Positions 1-4,294 of a DNA stretch of 6,678 nucleotides are shown here, piece after piece (position 1 is the first letter of the stretch; each line of letters opens with the position of its first letter). A program made the translations under genes and the position numbers. The DNA is from Prevotellaceae bacterium (GTDB taxonomy: Bacteria; Bacteroidota; Bacteroidia; Bacteroidales; UBA932). Below the pieces are notes generated by a model. That model was not told the origin of the DNA, searched no databases, and worked only from the letters and a program-made list of their open reading frames with translations. The DNA lies in contig JAIRZR010000392.1 in NCBI GenBank assembly GCA_031267155.1, forward strand, positions 1 through 6,678, given 5' to 3'.

Positions 1-38
1 AGCGCGACGTAGTCTGGAGACGTCTGGAGACTACGCCG
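1..38. repeat. REP-like palindrome, first copy
   Basis: The first 21 bases recur exactly at 3442-3462. In this copy the 10-mer GTCTGGAGAC is present twice in tandem (12-21 and 22-31). The whole folds as a hairpin: CGTAGTCT (8-15) pairs with AGACTACG (28-35), around a centre containing the palindrome AGACGTCT, and an outer CG/CG pair extends it to 5-38. The tetranucleotide GTAG sits at 9-12. Known REP elements mobilised by RAYT transposases carry GTAG or GGAG at the foot of the hairpin, so with RAYT fragments beside the other copy, a REP family is the likeliest reading. The element begins at the window edge and may extend to the left. It lies just past the 3' end of the DUF4190-like gene, a usual place for REPs. 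Confidence 0.7.
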
Positions 39-95
39 AGCAGGAATTTTATCGGAATATTCATCTGTTTATTTCATCCTTTAATATCTCCATTC

Positions 96-539
96 TCATT
101 TTTGCTTCTTCATCTCCAAAATGGGTTTGGACACGAGTAGTTTGAGCTCATTCCTATACCTATCTACAGATGAGAAAGTGATAGCTATTGTGAATATGAA
201 CCCAATAACTGAGATAACAACTCTCGTAATAGCCAAAGCTTTAGGCTCTTTAGAGCAACCGATAATTGATAAAACAAGTCTTGTAATACAAAGAATCCAA
301 TTAAGTATTGGCGCCCAGCAAAAAAACACCCCTAAAAACGCTAATACAAAACCTGCAGTACCGACTACATTGCTCCTATCCCGAATTATAAATACAGGAT
401 TTTCATTTTGTGATTGATTATTTTGTAATTGATTATTTTGTGTGTATGCAAAAATCGTGCCAAAGTATTCAATTACAGCATTTCCCGGGAAATTATTTCC
501 GAAATCTTTGGAGCCGCAATATAAGGTTAAACAAACCAT
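96..539 (-). CDS. Small membrane protein with DUF4190-like domain, possibly decaying
   Basis: The 147-residue product has an N-terminal stretch ending in LTLYCGS, which resembles a lipoprotein leader, then a Gln/Asn-rich linker (about 33-48) and a hydrophobic block (about 59-122) with the order GTAGFVLAFLG, CWAPILNWIL, SIIG, then KEPKALAIT and VVISVIGFI. That block resembles DUF4190 proteins, which are small membrane proteins of unknown function. Two membrane residues are arginine (87 and 106) where I recall glycine in the family; both codons are AGA, one transition from GGA. The ATG at 539 gives a leader too short for a signal peptide. An ATG at 563-565 is out of frame by one base, and one extra T in the T5 run just before the ATG at 539 would join the frames into MCNFKVLFFMVCLTLYCGS. 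The gene may therefore be a pseudogene, or the assembly may have lost a T. No partner genes are adjacent. Function unknown. Confidence 0.6.
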   Translation of the reverse strand: MVCLTLYCGSKDFGNNFPGNAVIEYFGTIFAYTQNNQLQNNQSQNENPVFIIRDRSNVVGTAGFVLAFLGVFFCWAPILNWILCITRLVLSIIGCSKEPKALAITRVVISVIGFIFTIAITFSSVDRYRNELKLLVSKPILEMKKQK

Positions 540-598
540 AAAAACAATACTTTAAAATTACACATCAATAAATCAAAAATCGTTTTATAAAAACATGG

Positions 599-631
599 CA
601 AAGGTAAATAAAAAAATAATACCGTGAACAA
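599..631 (-). promoter_or_regulatory. Putative promoter of the DUF4190-like gene
   Basis: On the minus strand TACCTTTG (599-606) is an exact match to the Bacteroidota -7 box TAnnTTTG. A TTG at 629-631 lies 22 nt upstream, slightly longer than the usual spacing of about 19-21. Transcription would start near 594, giving a leader of about 30 nt to the upstream ATG at 565 and about 55 nt to the ATG at 539. Confidence 0.5.
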
Positions 632-669
632 TTTAATCCGAAAATTGTCATAGCGATTTTTTTATCTGA

Positions 670-700
670 TTGTGTTTCTTGTGATTAAAATTTAAATTTG
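670..700 (+). promoter_or_regulatory. Possible orphan promoter reading into the palindrome island
   Basis: TTG (670-672), a 20-nt spacer and TAAATTTG (693-700) match the Bacteroidota -33/-7 pattern on the plus strand. No protein gene follows; a transcript from about 704 would enter the hairpin-rich region. The surroundings are very AT-rich, so this could be chance. Confidence 0.3.
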
Positions 701-746
701 CAATAAAAATATTTCATTCCCTTGCTAAAATACGTCTCTCAGGCTC

Positions 747-889
747 GATTTTCTTTCCTCCGGTCGCGAAAATCCAGTGGTTTTGGCGATAATTTTAACA
801 GACAAAACGGCTTTGTCGTTCACTGCTACAATTATACTGTGCGCGGGATGGTTTTGTTATATGACATGGGCGAACACACAGCTTCGCCC
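747..889. repeat. Three short perfect hairpins, left part of the palindrome island
   Basis: Three separate perfect stems lie here: GATTTTC/GAAAATC (747-753 with 768-774), GACAAA/TTTGTC (801-806 with 812-817, loop ACGGC) and GGGCGAA/TTCGCCC (868-874 with 883-889, 8-nt loop). No plausible protein is encoded on either strand. The 16-bp motif at 831-846 lies between the second and third hairpins. Confidence 0.55.
831..846 (-). repeat. 16-bp TATAAT-ended motif, copy 1 of 3
   Basis: Read on the minus strand this is CCGCGCACAGTATAAT. The plus-strand sequence at 1527-1542 matches 15 of 16 bases, and the minus-strand sequence at 1244-1259 matches 12 of 16, with every difference a transition. The copies at 1244 and 1527 face each other, which suggests element ends. 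This copy may mark an end of a related element. Confidence 0.45.
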
Positions 890-919
890 CCATAGCCGTC
901 AGGTTAAGGGTGTGGAACA

Positions 920-1104
920 AGTTCTGAAAGAGCGTAATTAATAGCGCAGGGCAAGGCAAACCTTGCCGGCAAGGCCCTGCAAATAATAAACGCAATATCA
1001 TCAAGCCCCAAAAGGGCTTGCTGCCGGATGAGAATTTTTCTACACAGGGCCTTGCCTGCAAGGTTTGCCTTGCCCTGTGCTAATGATTACGCTCTTTCAG
1101 AGCT
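920..1104. repeat. Long inverted repeat, 60-bp arms
   Basis: The left arm (920-979) is nearly the reverse complement of the right arm (1045-1104). The inner 33 bp (947-979 against 1045-1077) differ at one base; the outer 27 bp differ at about five. The 65-nt centre contains its own hairpin, CAAGCCC/GGGCTTG (1002-1008 with 1014-1020, loop CAAAA). Each arm also has internal symmetry; the left arm includes the 14-bp perfect palindrome CCTTGCCGGCAAGG and the stem GCAAGG-CAAA-CCTTGC. The reading frames that run through the arms are by-products of the repeat. The near-identity of the arms implies recent duplication, arm-to-arm correction or selection for the fold. Confidence 0.8.
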
Positions 1105-1306
1105 ATTTAGAATCTTCATAATCTTCCGACCACAACTGGAATTTAGCGCTCCATTTTCTTATCCGTCAACTTTAGCTGATAGCAATACATTGTTTGTCAT
1201 TTCGTCAGTTTATTTCTCAACAATTACTAAATTGAAGAATGTTATTATACCACGCGCAGAGCAGTCTTGTGCATTGCGGGCAAACTCCGTAAGGAGTTTA
1301 AAATAG

Positions 1307-1342
1307 ATAACCCCGAACAGGCGCAGCGCAATTCGGGGTAAA
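1307..1342. repeat. 36-bp hairpin module, copy A
   Basis: The stem ACCCCGAA (1310-1317) pairs with TTCGGGGT (1332-1339) around a GC-rich loop. The 36 bp are an inverted relative of 1423-1458. Loop bases CAGGC and AGCGCA are shared, while both sides of the upper stem have changed together, so pairing is kept. Confidence 0.65.
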
Positions 1343-1422
1343 CTGTCGCACTTATCAGAACTGCGAAGCAGTTCAAGCTTGCGCTTGATTCAAATCCTTA
1401 CGGAGTTATGGAGGAGAGGCGC

Positions 1423-1458
1423 TTTACCCCGTGCTGCGCTTTGCCTGCACGGGGTTAT
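1423..1458. repeat. 36-bp hairpin module, copy B (inverted)
   Basis: The stem ACCCCGTGC (1426-1434) pairs with GCACGGGGT (1447-1455). Reverse-complemented, it aligns without gaps to 1307-1342: the outer ATAACCCCG and GGGGTAAA are the same, but the upper stem reads TGC/GCA here against AA/TT there. These are paired, compensating differences. Between the two copies lie the hairpins GAACTGC-GAA-GCAGTTC (1358-1374) and CAAGC-TTGC-GCTTG (1374-1387). Confidence 0.65.
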
Positions 1459-1466
1459 CGAAATTG

Positions 1467-1481
1467 GACGCCTGCGGCGTC
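1467..1481. repeat. Short GC-rich hairpin with triplet loop
   Basis: GACGCC-TGC-GGCGTC, a perfect 6-bp stem, is followed by seven A on the plus strand. It lacks a T-run on the correct side, so it is not a terminator on either strand. It has the same build as the neighbouring triplet-loop hairpin at 1358-1374. Confidence 0.5.
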
Positions 1482-1658
1482 AAAAAAACGTGAAGCATTT
1501 CTACATTTTTATCTCACAATTTTAGTCCGTGCACAGTATAATAAATCAAATTTTGGGTGCAAAATTATATCTTTTTTTTCGAAAACACATCATATAATTG
1601 TAATTTTTGTTCTTTTTTTCGTAAATATGGGCGTATCAAAACAAAAACAAAATCCATA

Positions 1659-1784
1659 CATGTGTGCTTTTCGAAAGTGCATGTGTACTTTATTAAAGTC
1701 CATGTATACTTTATTAAAGTCCATGTATACTTTGCGAAAGCCTATGTGTACTTTTCAATAGTCCATGTGTACCTTTCGAAAAAT
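1659..1784. repeat. 21-bp tandem array, six units
   Basis: Units start at 1659, 1680, 1701, 1722, 1743 and 1764. Units 2 and 3 differ at one base; outer units diverge. The unit is CATGTRTACTTT, a variable centre, then AAAGTC. The centre varies (TTCGAA, TATTAA, TGCGAA, TTCAAT) but mostly keeps the ACTTT/AAAGT symmetry, so most units can fold. With a 21-bp period two plus-strand frames stay open and would read heptads such as VHVYFIK or MYTLLKS. I do not call a gene: no supported start, no start signal, and openness follows from the period. The length, two helical turns, suits repeated protein binding as in iterons, but there is no replication gene here. Confidence 0.8.
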
Positions 1785-1862
1785 GCATATTTTTGCAGGC
1801 AAAATATTATAAAAGAACACAAGATCCCAACTTCGGGAGCCTAATCTTACCTTAAATATCAC

Positions 1863-1895
1863 AAAAAAATAGAGACTGCCGTGAAGGACAGTCTC
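1863..1895 (-). terminator. Rho-independent terminator, minus strand
   Basis: On the minus strand GAGACTG (1895-1889) pairs with CAGTCTC (1878-1872), a CC/GG pair extends the stem inside a bulged T, and TATTTTTTT follows. On the plus strand the hairpin is followed by ATATTTGG, so it points left. No protein gene lies upstream of it on the minus strand, which is why a small RNA is proposed. Confidence 0.7.
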
Positions 1896-1968
1896 ATATT
1901 TGGTCACAACAAATGCATAGAAATTATTATATGAGTATCAATATCTGAATTAACACGTAATAATTTAC
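1863..1968 (-). ncRNA. Candidate small RNA of about 105 nt
   Basis: A minus-strand promoter match (1973-2003) and a minus-strand terminator (1863-1895) bracket about 105 nt with no protein gene. The predicted RNA starts near 1968 and opens with a stem, AAATTATTA (1966-1958) pairing perfectly with TAATAATTT (1929-1921) around a 28-nt loop. A single-stranded linker of about 25 nt follows, then the terminator hairpin. Only very short peptides could be read (for example a 12-codon ATG frame through the terminator). I do not recognise the family. It does not resemble tRNA, and it is shorter than 6S or SRP RNA. The end points are estimates. Confidence 0.45.
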
Positions 1969-1972
1969 GGTG

Positions 1973-2008
1973 CAAAGTAACAGCTATTGTTTCCGGTGGG
2001 CAATAGCT
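1973..2008 (-). promoter_or_regulatory. Promoter of candidate small RNA with overlapping inverted repeat
   Basis: On the minus strand TTG (2003-2001), a 20-nt spacer and TTACTTTG (1980-1973) match -33/-7 of Bacteroidota promoters at seven of eight positions of the -7 box. The inverted repeat AGCTATTG (1982-1989) and CAATAGCT (2001-2008) overlaps the -33 box and fills the spacer, the position expected of an operator for a dimeric repressor. Operator function is inference. Confidence 0.45.
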
Positions 2009-2133
2009 ATTTCACGGTATTTTTAGCCCGCAATATCATATATAATAGTAATACGGGACAGGCGCATTCCGTAAAAAACGGAGCATATATATCAAACAGT
2101 CAGCAGGATGGAAGATATTTTAAAAATCGCGCG

Positions 2134-2284
2134 TTTTTTTGATTTTTTTCAGGCATTTTCCTGAATTTTCGAGAAAAATTTTCCAGACATTACACTTTTT
2201 CGAACTTTTTCCGGTTTTTTAACTTCCTGCATGACAGGTTTTTTTAATTTTTTTTCGGTTTTCCTGCATTTTATGTAAAAAAAA
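2134..2284. promoter_or_regulatory. Helically phased T/A tracts upstream of the isomerase promoter
   Basis: Thirteen tracts of four or more T or A are centred at about 2137, 2146, 2157, 2167, 2178, 2198, 2208, 2217, 2242, 2251, 2260, 2270 and 2280. Nearly all spacings are close to multiples of 10.25 bp. Such phasing is known to give strong intrinsic curvature. The run ends about 6 bp before the TACCTTTG box. Two hairpins also occur (TTCAGG/CCTGAA at 2148-2165; CCTG/CAGG near 2226-2238), but they are weak as terminators. Confidence 0.6.
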
Positions 2285-2289
2285 GTTCA

Positions 2290-2297
2290 TACCTTTG
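2290..2297 (+). promoter_or_regulatory. -7 box of the isomerase-like gene
   Basis: TACCTTTG is an exact TAnnTTTG match, 48 nt before the ATG. The -33 region is only a TTTT around 2269-2272, so the box may depend on the curved AT-rich DNA upstream. Transcription should start near 2303, leaving a leader of about 43 nt that is AT-rich and has no Shine-Dalgarno sequence, as is common in Bacteroidota. Confidence 0.6.
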
Positions 2298-2345
2298 GCG
2301 CGATATCTTAATATTTTGAAAATTTAATATAAAACACAAAAGATT

Positions 2346-3338
2346 ATGGGACGTCCTGTTACTTTGTACACACTTCAATGGGGAGATCTCTCCCTCGAAA
2401 CAGTTTGTGAAAAAGCGAAAGCTTTTGGTTACGACGGTCTTGAACTGGGAATACCGGTTCATCTGGATGTAAGGCAAACCGATCCTGGCTATTACCAGGG
2501 CATTCGGAACATGCTGAAAAAGTATGACCTGAAACTGTTTACTGTTTCTACACACCTTATCGGTCAGGCGGTTTGCGACAATATCGACCCCCGTCGGCAT
2601 AAGGAAATTCTGCCCGATTATATTTGGGGCGACGGCGATCCGGAGGGAGTACGTCAGCGTGCTGCCGAATCGCTGATTCAGAGCGCTCACGCGGCAAAAG
2701 CTCTGGGCATTGACACGGTTGTCGGATTTACCGGCAGCTCCATCTGGCATCTTCTCTATTCGTTTCCTCCGGTGTCGGGCGAAATGATAGAAGAGGGATA
2801 CAACGATTTTGCCCGCCGTTTCAAGCCGATTCTGGACGAATACAGCCGGCTGGGAGTAAAGTATGCCCTGGAGGTGCATCCTTCGGAAATAGCATTCGAC
2901 ACTTTTTCCGCCCGCCGCGCACTGAATGCCCTCGACGGGCATCCGGCTTTCGGATTCAACTACGATCCAAGCCATCTGGGATACCAGGGTGTGGATTATG
3001 TGGATTTTATCTACGAGTTCTCAGACCGTATCTTCCATGTGCACATGAAAGATGTATACTGGAGCGATACCCCGAAACAGGTAGGAGTTTTCGGCGGTCA
3101 CGTGACATTCGGAGATCCGCGCCGTTACTGGAATTTCAGGAGCCTGGGCAGAGGAAAAATCAATTTCGAGGAAATCATCCGCGCCCTTAACTCCATTGGC
3201 TACCACGGCCCGCTGTCGGTAGAATGGGAAGACAGCGCAATGGACCGCGAACAGGGAGCCATTGAATCGTGCCGTCTGGTCAAATCAACCGATTTCCAGC
3301 CCTCGGCAGTCGCTTTCGATGCAAATTTCGGCAAATAA
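2346..3338 (+). CDS. Sugar phosphate isomerase/epimerase-type TIM-barrel protein
   Basis: The 330-residue cytoplasmic protein has the pattern of the xylose-isomerase-like TIM barrel family (AP endonuclease family 2 fold, COG1082). The first strand and helix run LYTLQWGDLSLE and AFGYDGLELG; later blocks are LEVHPSEIAFD (175-185), FNYDPSHLGYQG (204-215), FHVHMKD (230-236), GRGKINFEEIIRAL (268-281) and GPLSVEWED (288-296). Glu176, Asp207, His233 and Glu293 stand where the family binds its divalent metal; His70 and His210 are further candidate active-site residues. Length is normal and no signal peptide is seen, so it is cytoplasmic. The ATG at 2346 begins the conserved barrel directly and fits the promoter at 2290. 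It stands alone as a single-gene transcript with its own terminator, so there are no neighbours to name a substrate. The family isomerises or epimerises sugars or inositol derivatives; the exact reaction cannot be told. It appears GC-richer than its flanks. Confidence 0.9.
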   Translation: MGRPVTLYTLQWGDLSLETVCEKAKAFGYDGLELGIPVHLDVRQTDPGYYQGIRNMLKKYDLKLFTVSTHLIGQAVCDNIDPRRHKEILPDYIWGDGDPEGVRQRAAESLIQSAHAAKALGIDTVVGFTGSSIWHLLYSFPPVSGEMIEEGYNDFARRFKPILDEYSRLGVKYALEVHPSEIAFDTFSARRALNALDGHPAFGFNYDPSHLGYQGVDYVDFIYEFSDRIFHVHMKDVYWSDTPKQVGVFGGHVTFGDPRRYWNFRSLGRGKINFEEIIRALNSIGYHGPLSVEWEDSAMDREQGAIESCRLVKSTDFQPSAVAFDANFGK

Positions 3339-3360
3339 ATTAATACTCTAAATAGAGAAA

Positions 3361-3394
3361 GGGTTGTCGTCCTAAGTGAGGGCAACTCTTTTTT
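3361..3394 (+). terminator. Terminator of the isomerase-like gene
   Basis: GGGTTGTC (3361-3368) pairs with GGCAACTC (3381-3388), eight pairs including two G-T, and six T follow. It lies 22 nt after the stop codon at 3338. Confidence 0.85.
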
Positions 3395-3409
3395 ATTCTA
3401 CAGCATTTT

Positions 3410-3437
3410 GCAAGGCTGAAGCTGGCTGGAACCTTGC
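3410..3437. repeat. Short inverted repeat next to the REP
   Basis: GCAAGG (3410-3415) pairs with CCTTGC (3432-3437) around a 16-nt centre. The same GCAAGG/CCTTGC words make the stems of the long inverted repeat at 920-1104. It lies immediately before the REP-like copy at 3442. Confidence 0.4.
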
Positions 3438-3441
3438 TTTT

Positions 3442-3476
3442 AGCGCGACGTAGTCTGGAGACCCTACGGTCGCCGT
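3442..3476. repeat. REP-like palindrome, second copy
   Basis: Positions 3442-3462 repeat positions 1-21 exactly. CGTAG (3449-3453) pairs with CTACG (3464-3468), and flanking CG pairs (3447-3448 with 3471-3472) extend the stem. GTAG is at 3450-3453, at the foot of the hairpin, as in known RAYT-linked REPs. Unlike the first copy, the inner 10-mer is single. It joins directly to the RAYT fragment at about 3476, so a deletion or insertion has replaced the front of that gene. Confidence 0.7.
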
Positions 3477-3667
3477 CGAATACGATCATTCGTGAATACA
3501 AATCCGCTGTAACAAAACAAATACACGAATTGAGATTTTTTGACGCCATTTGGCAACGCAATTATCACGAATGCATCATCCGAAATGAACAATCATATCA
3601 AAACATTGCCGATTACATTATTCATAATCCTGAAAAATGGCAGGATGACAAATTCTACATCGAATAA
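3476..3667 (+). pseudogene. RAYT (REP-associated tyrosine transposase), C-terminal remnant
   Basis: About 63 codons read SNTIIREYKSAVTKQIHEL, then IWQRNYHECIIRNEQSY, then IADYIIHNPEKWQDDKF, ending in TAA. This matches the last third of RAYT/Y1 transposases (Transposase_17, IS200-like): the IIR.YKSAVT helix, the W.R.Y block carrying the likely catalytic tyrosine (family inference), and the YI.NNP.KW..DK close. Intact proteins are roughly 170-240 residues with an HUH motif upstream. Here the upstream part is missing, and the frame instead runs back through the REP-like sequence with no plausible start. This fragment cannot act alone. Confidence 0.8.
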
Positions 3668-3690
3668 CAGGATTTACATTTTACAAAATC

Positions 3691-3795
3691 TATTATAAAG
3701 AAGAAAAATACCTTGTTATGCCCAATCATGTACACGGTATCATTGAATTTTTCGCTCTTGTTCCTATTAATTTCGCCCGAATCTTGCGACAATGA
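3691..3795 (+). pseudogene. RAYT remnant with HUH motif, out of order
   Basis: In a frame different from the preceding fragment the DNA reads KEEKYLVMPNHVHGIIEF and then FALVPINFARILRQ to a TGA. MPNHVHGII is the very characteristic HUH (His-hydrophobic-His) block of RAYT/Y1 transposases and normally lies 60 or more residues before the IIR.YKSAVT block. Here it comes after the C-terminal fragment, 50 nt beyond its stop. The match fades after IIEF. It is a piece of a second RAYT copy or of a rearranged one. Confidence 0.7.
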
Positions 3796-3810
3796 TGATT
3801 CGGGAACGAA
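3772..3810. repeat. Hairpin at the end of the RAYT remnant
   Basis: CCCGAATC (3776-3783) pairs perfectly with GATTCGGG (3797-3804). TTCG (3772-3775) can pair with CGAA (3807-3810) across a two-base bulge. No T-run follows on either strand, so this is a structural repeat rather than a terminator. The sequence does not match the GTAG-type REP copies. The remaining bases to the operon terminator at 3851 show no gene. Confidence 0.5.
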
Positions 3811-3850
3811 AAGTTATAGAGCCGTTAAGTTCTTTCCATTGGGAGCATAC

Positions 3851-3877
3851 AAAAAACCCGCACATTTTTGTACGGGT
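3851..3877 (-). terminator. Terminator of the secG operon
   Basis: On the minus strand ACCCGTACA and TGTGCGGGT form a nine-position stem with one mismatch, a loop of four A, and six T (the last stem T plus 3855-3851). It lies about 50 nt beyond the secG stop and faces the converging isomerase gene. Confidence 0.85.
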
Positions 3878-3927
3878 AATTTAACAAATAAAAAATAATC
3901 AATAATATGAAAAATCAAAAAAATTAA

Positions 3928-4287
3928 TTATTCATTCTCAGGTGCAGTTTCCTGATTTCCTGATGCATCCGATTCTGATGGAGCGCCCGTCACCGGAAAC
4001 ATTCCCGGCGTGTATGACGGGATACGTTCCTGAATTGGCGAACGGTTGTTTGTCACGACGTTTCCGGGTATGGAAGCTGAAGACAGAAAACAGAAAAGAA
4101 ACAGTAATACTACAAGATACCACGTAAATTTTTCTATAAAATCTGCTGTCTGCCGAACTCCGAATGTCTGGTTTCCGGATGCAAAATTTGCCGCCAGTCC
4201 TCCTCCCTTGGAGTTTTGTATCAATACCACAAAAATCATCAATAATCCTACTATAATCAAAAGTACTGCAAAAATCATATATCCCAT
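3928..4287 (-). CDS. secG: Preprotein translocase subunit SecG
   Basis: SecG is the small inner-membrane partner of SecY and SecE and aids SecA-driven export of unfolded proteins. The 119-residue product has two membrane helices (about 4-24 and 55-71). Between them is the SecG signature LIQNSKGGGLAANFA (22-36), then NQTFGVRQTADFIEKFTW (39-56). A Ser/Pro-rich, acidic tail of about 45 residues follows, typical of Bacteroidota SecG, which is longer than the enterobacterial form in this part. The start at 4287 gives MGYMIFAVLL; the second Met (residue 4) is possible too. It is last in the operon, 7 nt after the TPR gene, and is followed by the strong terminator at 3851-3877. Confidence 0.95.
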   Translation of the reverse strand: MGYMIFAVLLIIVGLLMIFVVLIQNSKGGGLAANFASGNQTFGVRQTADFIEKFTWYLVVLLFLFCFLSSASIPGNVVTNNRSPIQERIPSYTPGMFPVTGAPSESDASGNQETAPENE

Positions 4288-4294
4288 AAAACAG

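Larger units (their letters stand above)
1242..1544. mobile_element. Possible MITE-like palindromic element
   Basis: This 303-bp stretch begins TTATTATAC (1242-1250) and ends GTATAATAA (1536-1544), a perfect 9-bp terminal inverted repeat. Extending inwards, 13 of 18 positions match. Inside are hairpins at 1282-1299, 1310-1339, 1358-1374, 1373-1388, 1426-1455 and 1467-1481 and no convincing protein. Inverted ends, short length, dense palindromes and no coding capacity fit a non-autonomous element. I see no clear target-site duplication, so boundaries and nature are inference. A degenerate intergenic repeat cluster is the main alternative. Confidence 0.35.

Noticed and set aside
795..1306. Open frames of 88 and 92 codons across the long inverted repeat
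   Set aside because: Both strands encode the same RALPARFALPC-like words because the arms are reverse complements. The frames have no consistent start and vanish outside the repeat.
1560..1567. Minus-strand TAATTTTG box
   Set aside because: It fits the -7 consensus but has no -33 TTG at the right distance and no gene downstream; such boxes are expected by chance in AT-rich DNA.
1659..1784. CRISPR array
   Set aside because: Units are directly abutting at 21 bp with no unique spacers, and no cas genes are near.
1408..1844. Two overlapping plus-strand frames ending in heptads (MYTLLKS, VHVYFIK)
   Set aside because: Openness follows from the 21-bp period. Upstream parts are low-complexity, one frame begins inside a hairpin module, and no start signal is visible.
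2148..2245. Plus-strand terminators at TTCAGG/CCTGAA and CCTG/CAGG followed by T-runs
   Set aside because: Stems are only 4-6 AT-rich or short pairs, no gene lies upstream, and the T-runs are better explained by the phased tracts.
566..2345. tRNA or rRNA genes in the long gene-free stretch
   Set aside because: No cloverleaf with a GTTCRANNC T-loop and no conserved rRNA words were seen; the structure is short hairpins and repeats.
2271..2975. Minus-strand open frame of 234 codons antisense to the isomerase-like gene
   Set aside because: It covers the conserved metal-binding blocks on the other strand and runs over the phased-tract region and promoter. Its protein has no recognisable motif.
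3713..3898. 61-codon plus-strand frame beside the HUH remnant
   Set aside because: It starts from TTG in a different frame from the transposase remnant and runs through the secG terminator; it shows no family motif.
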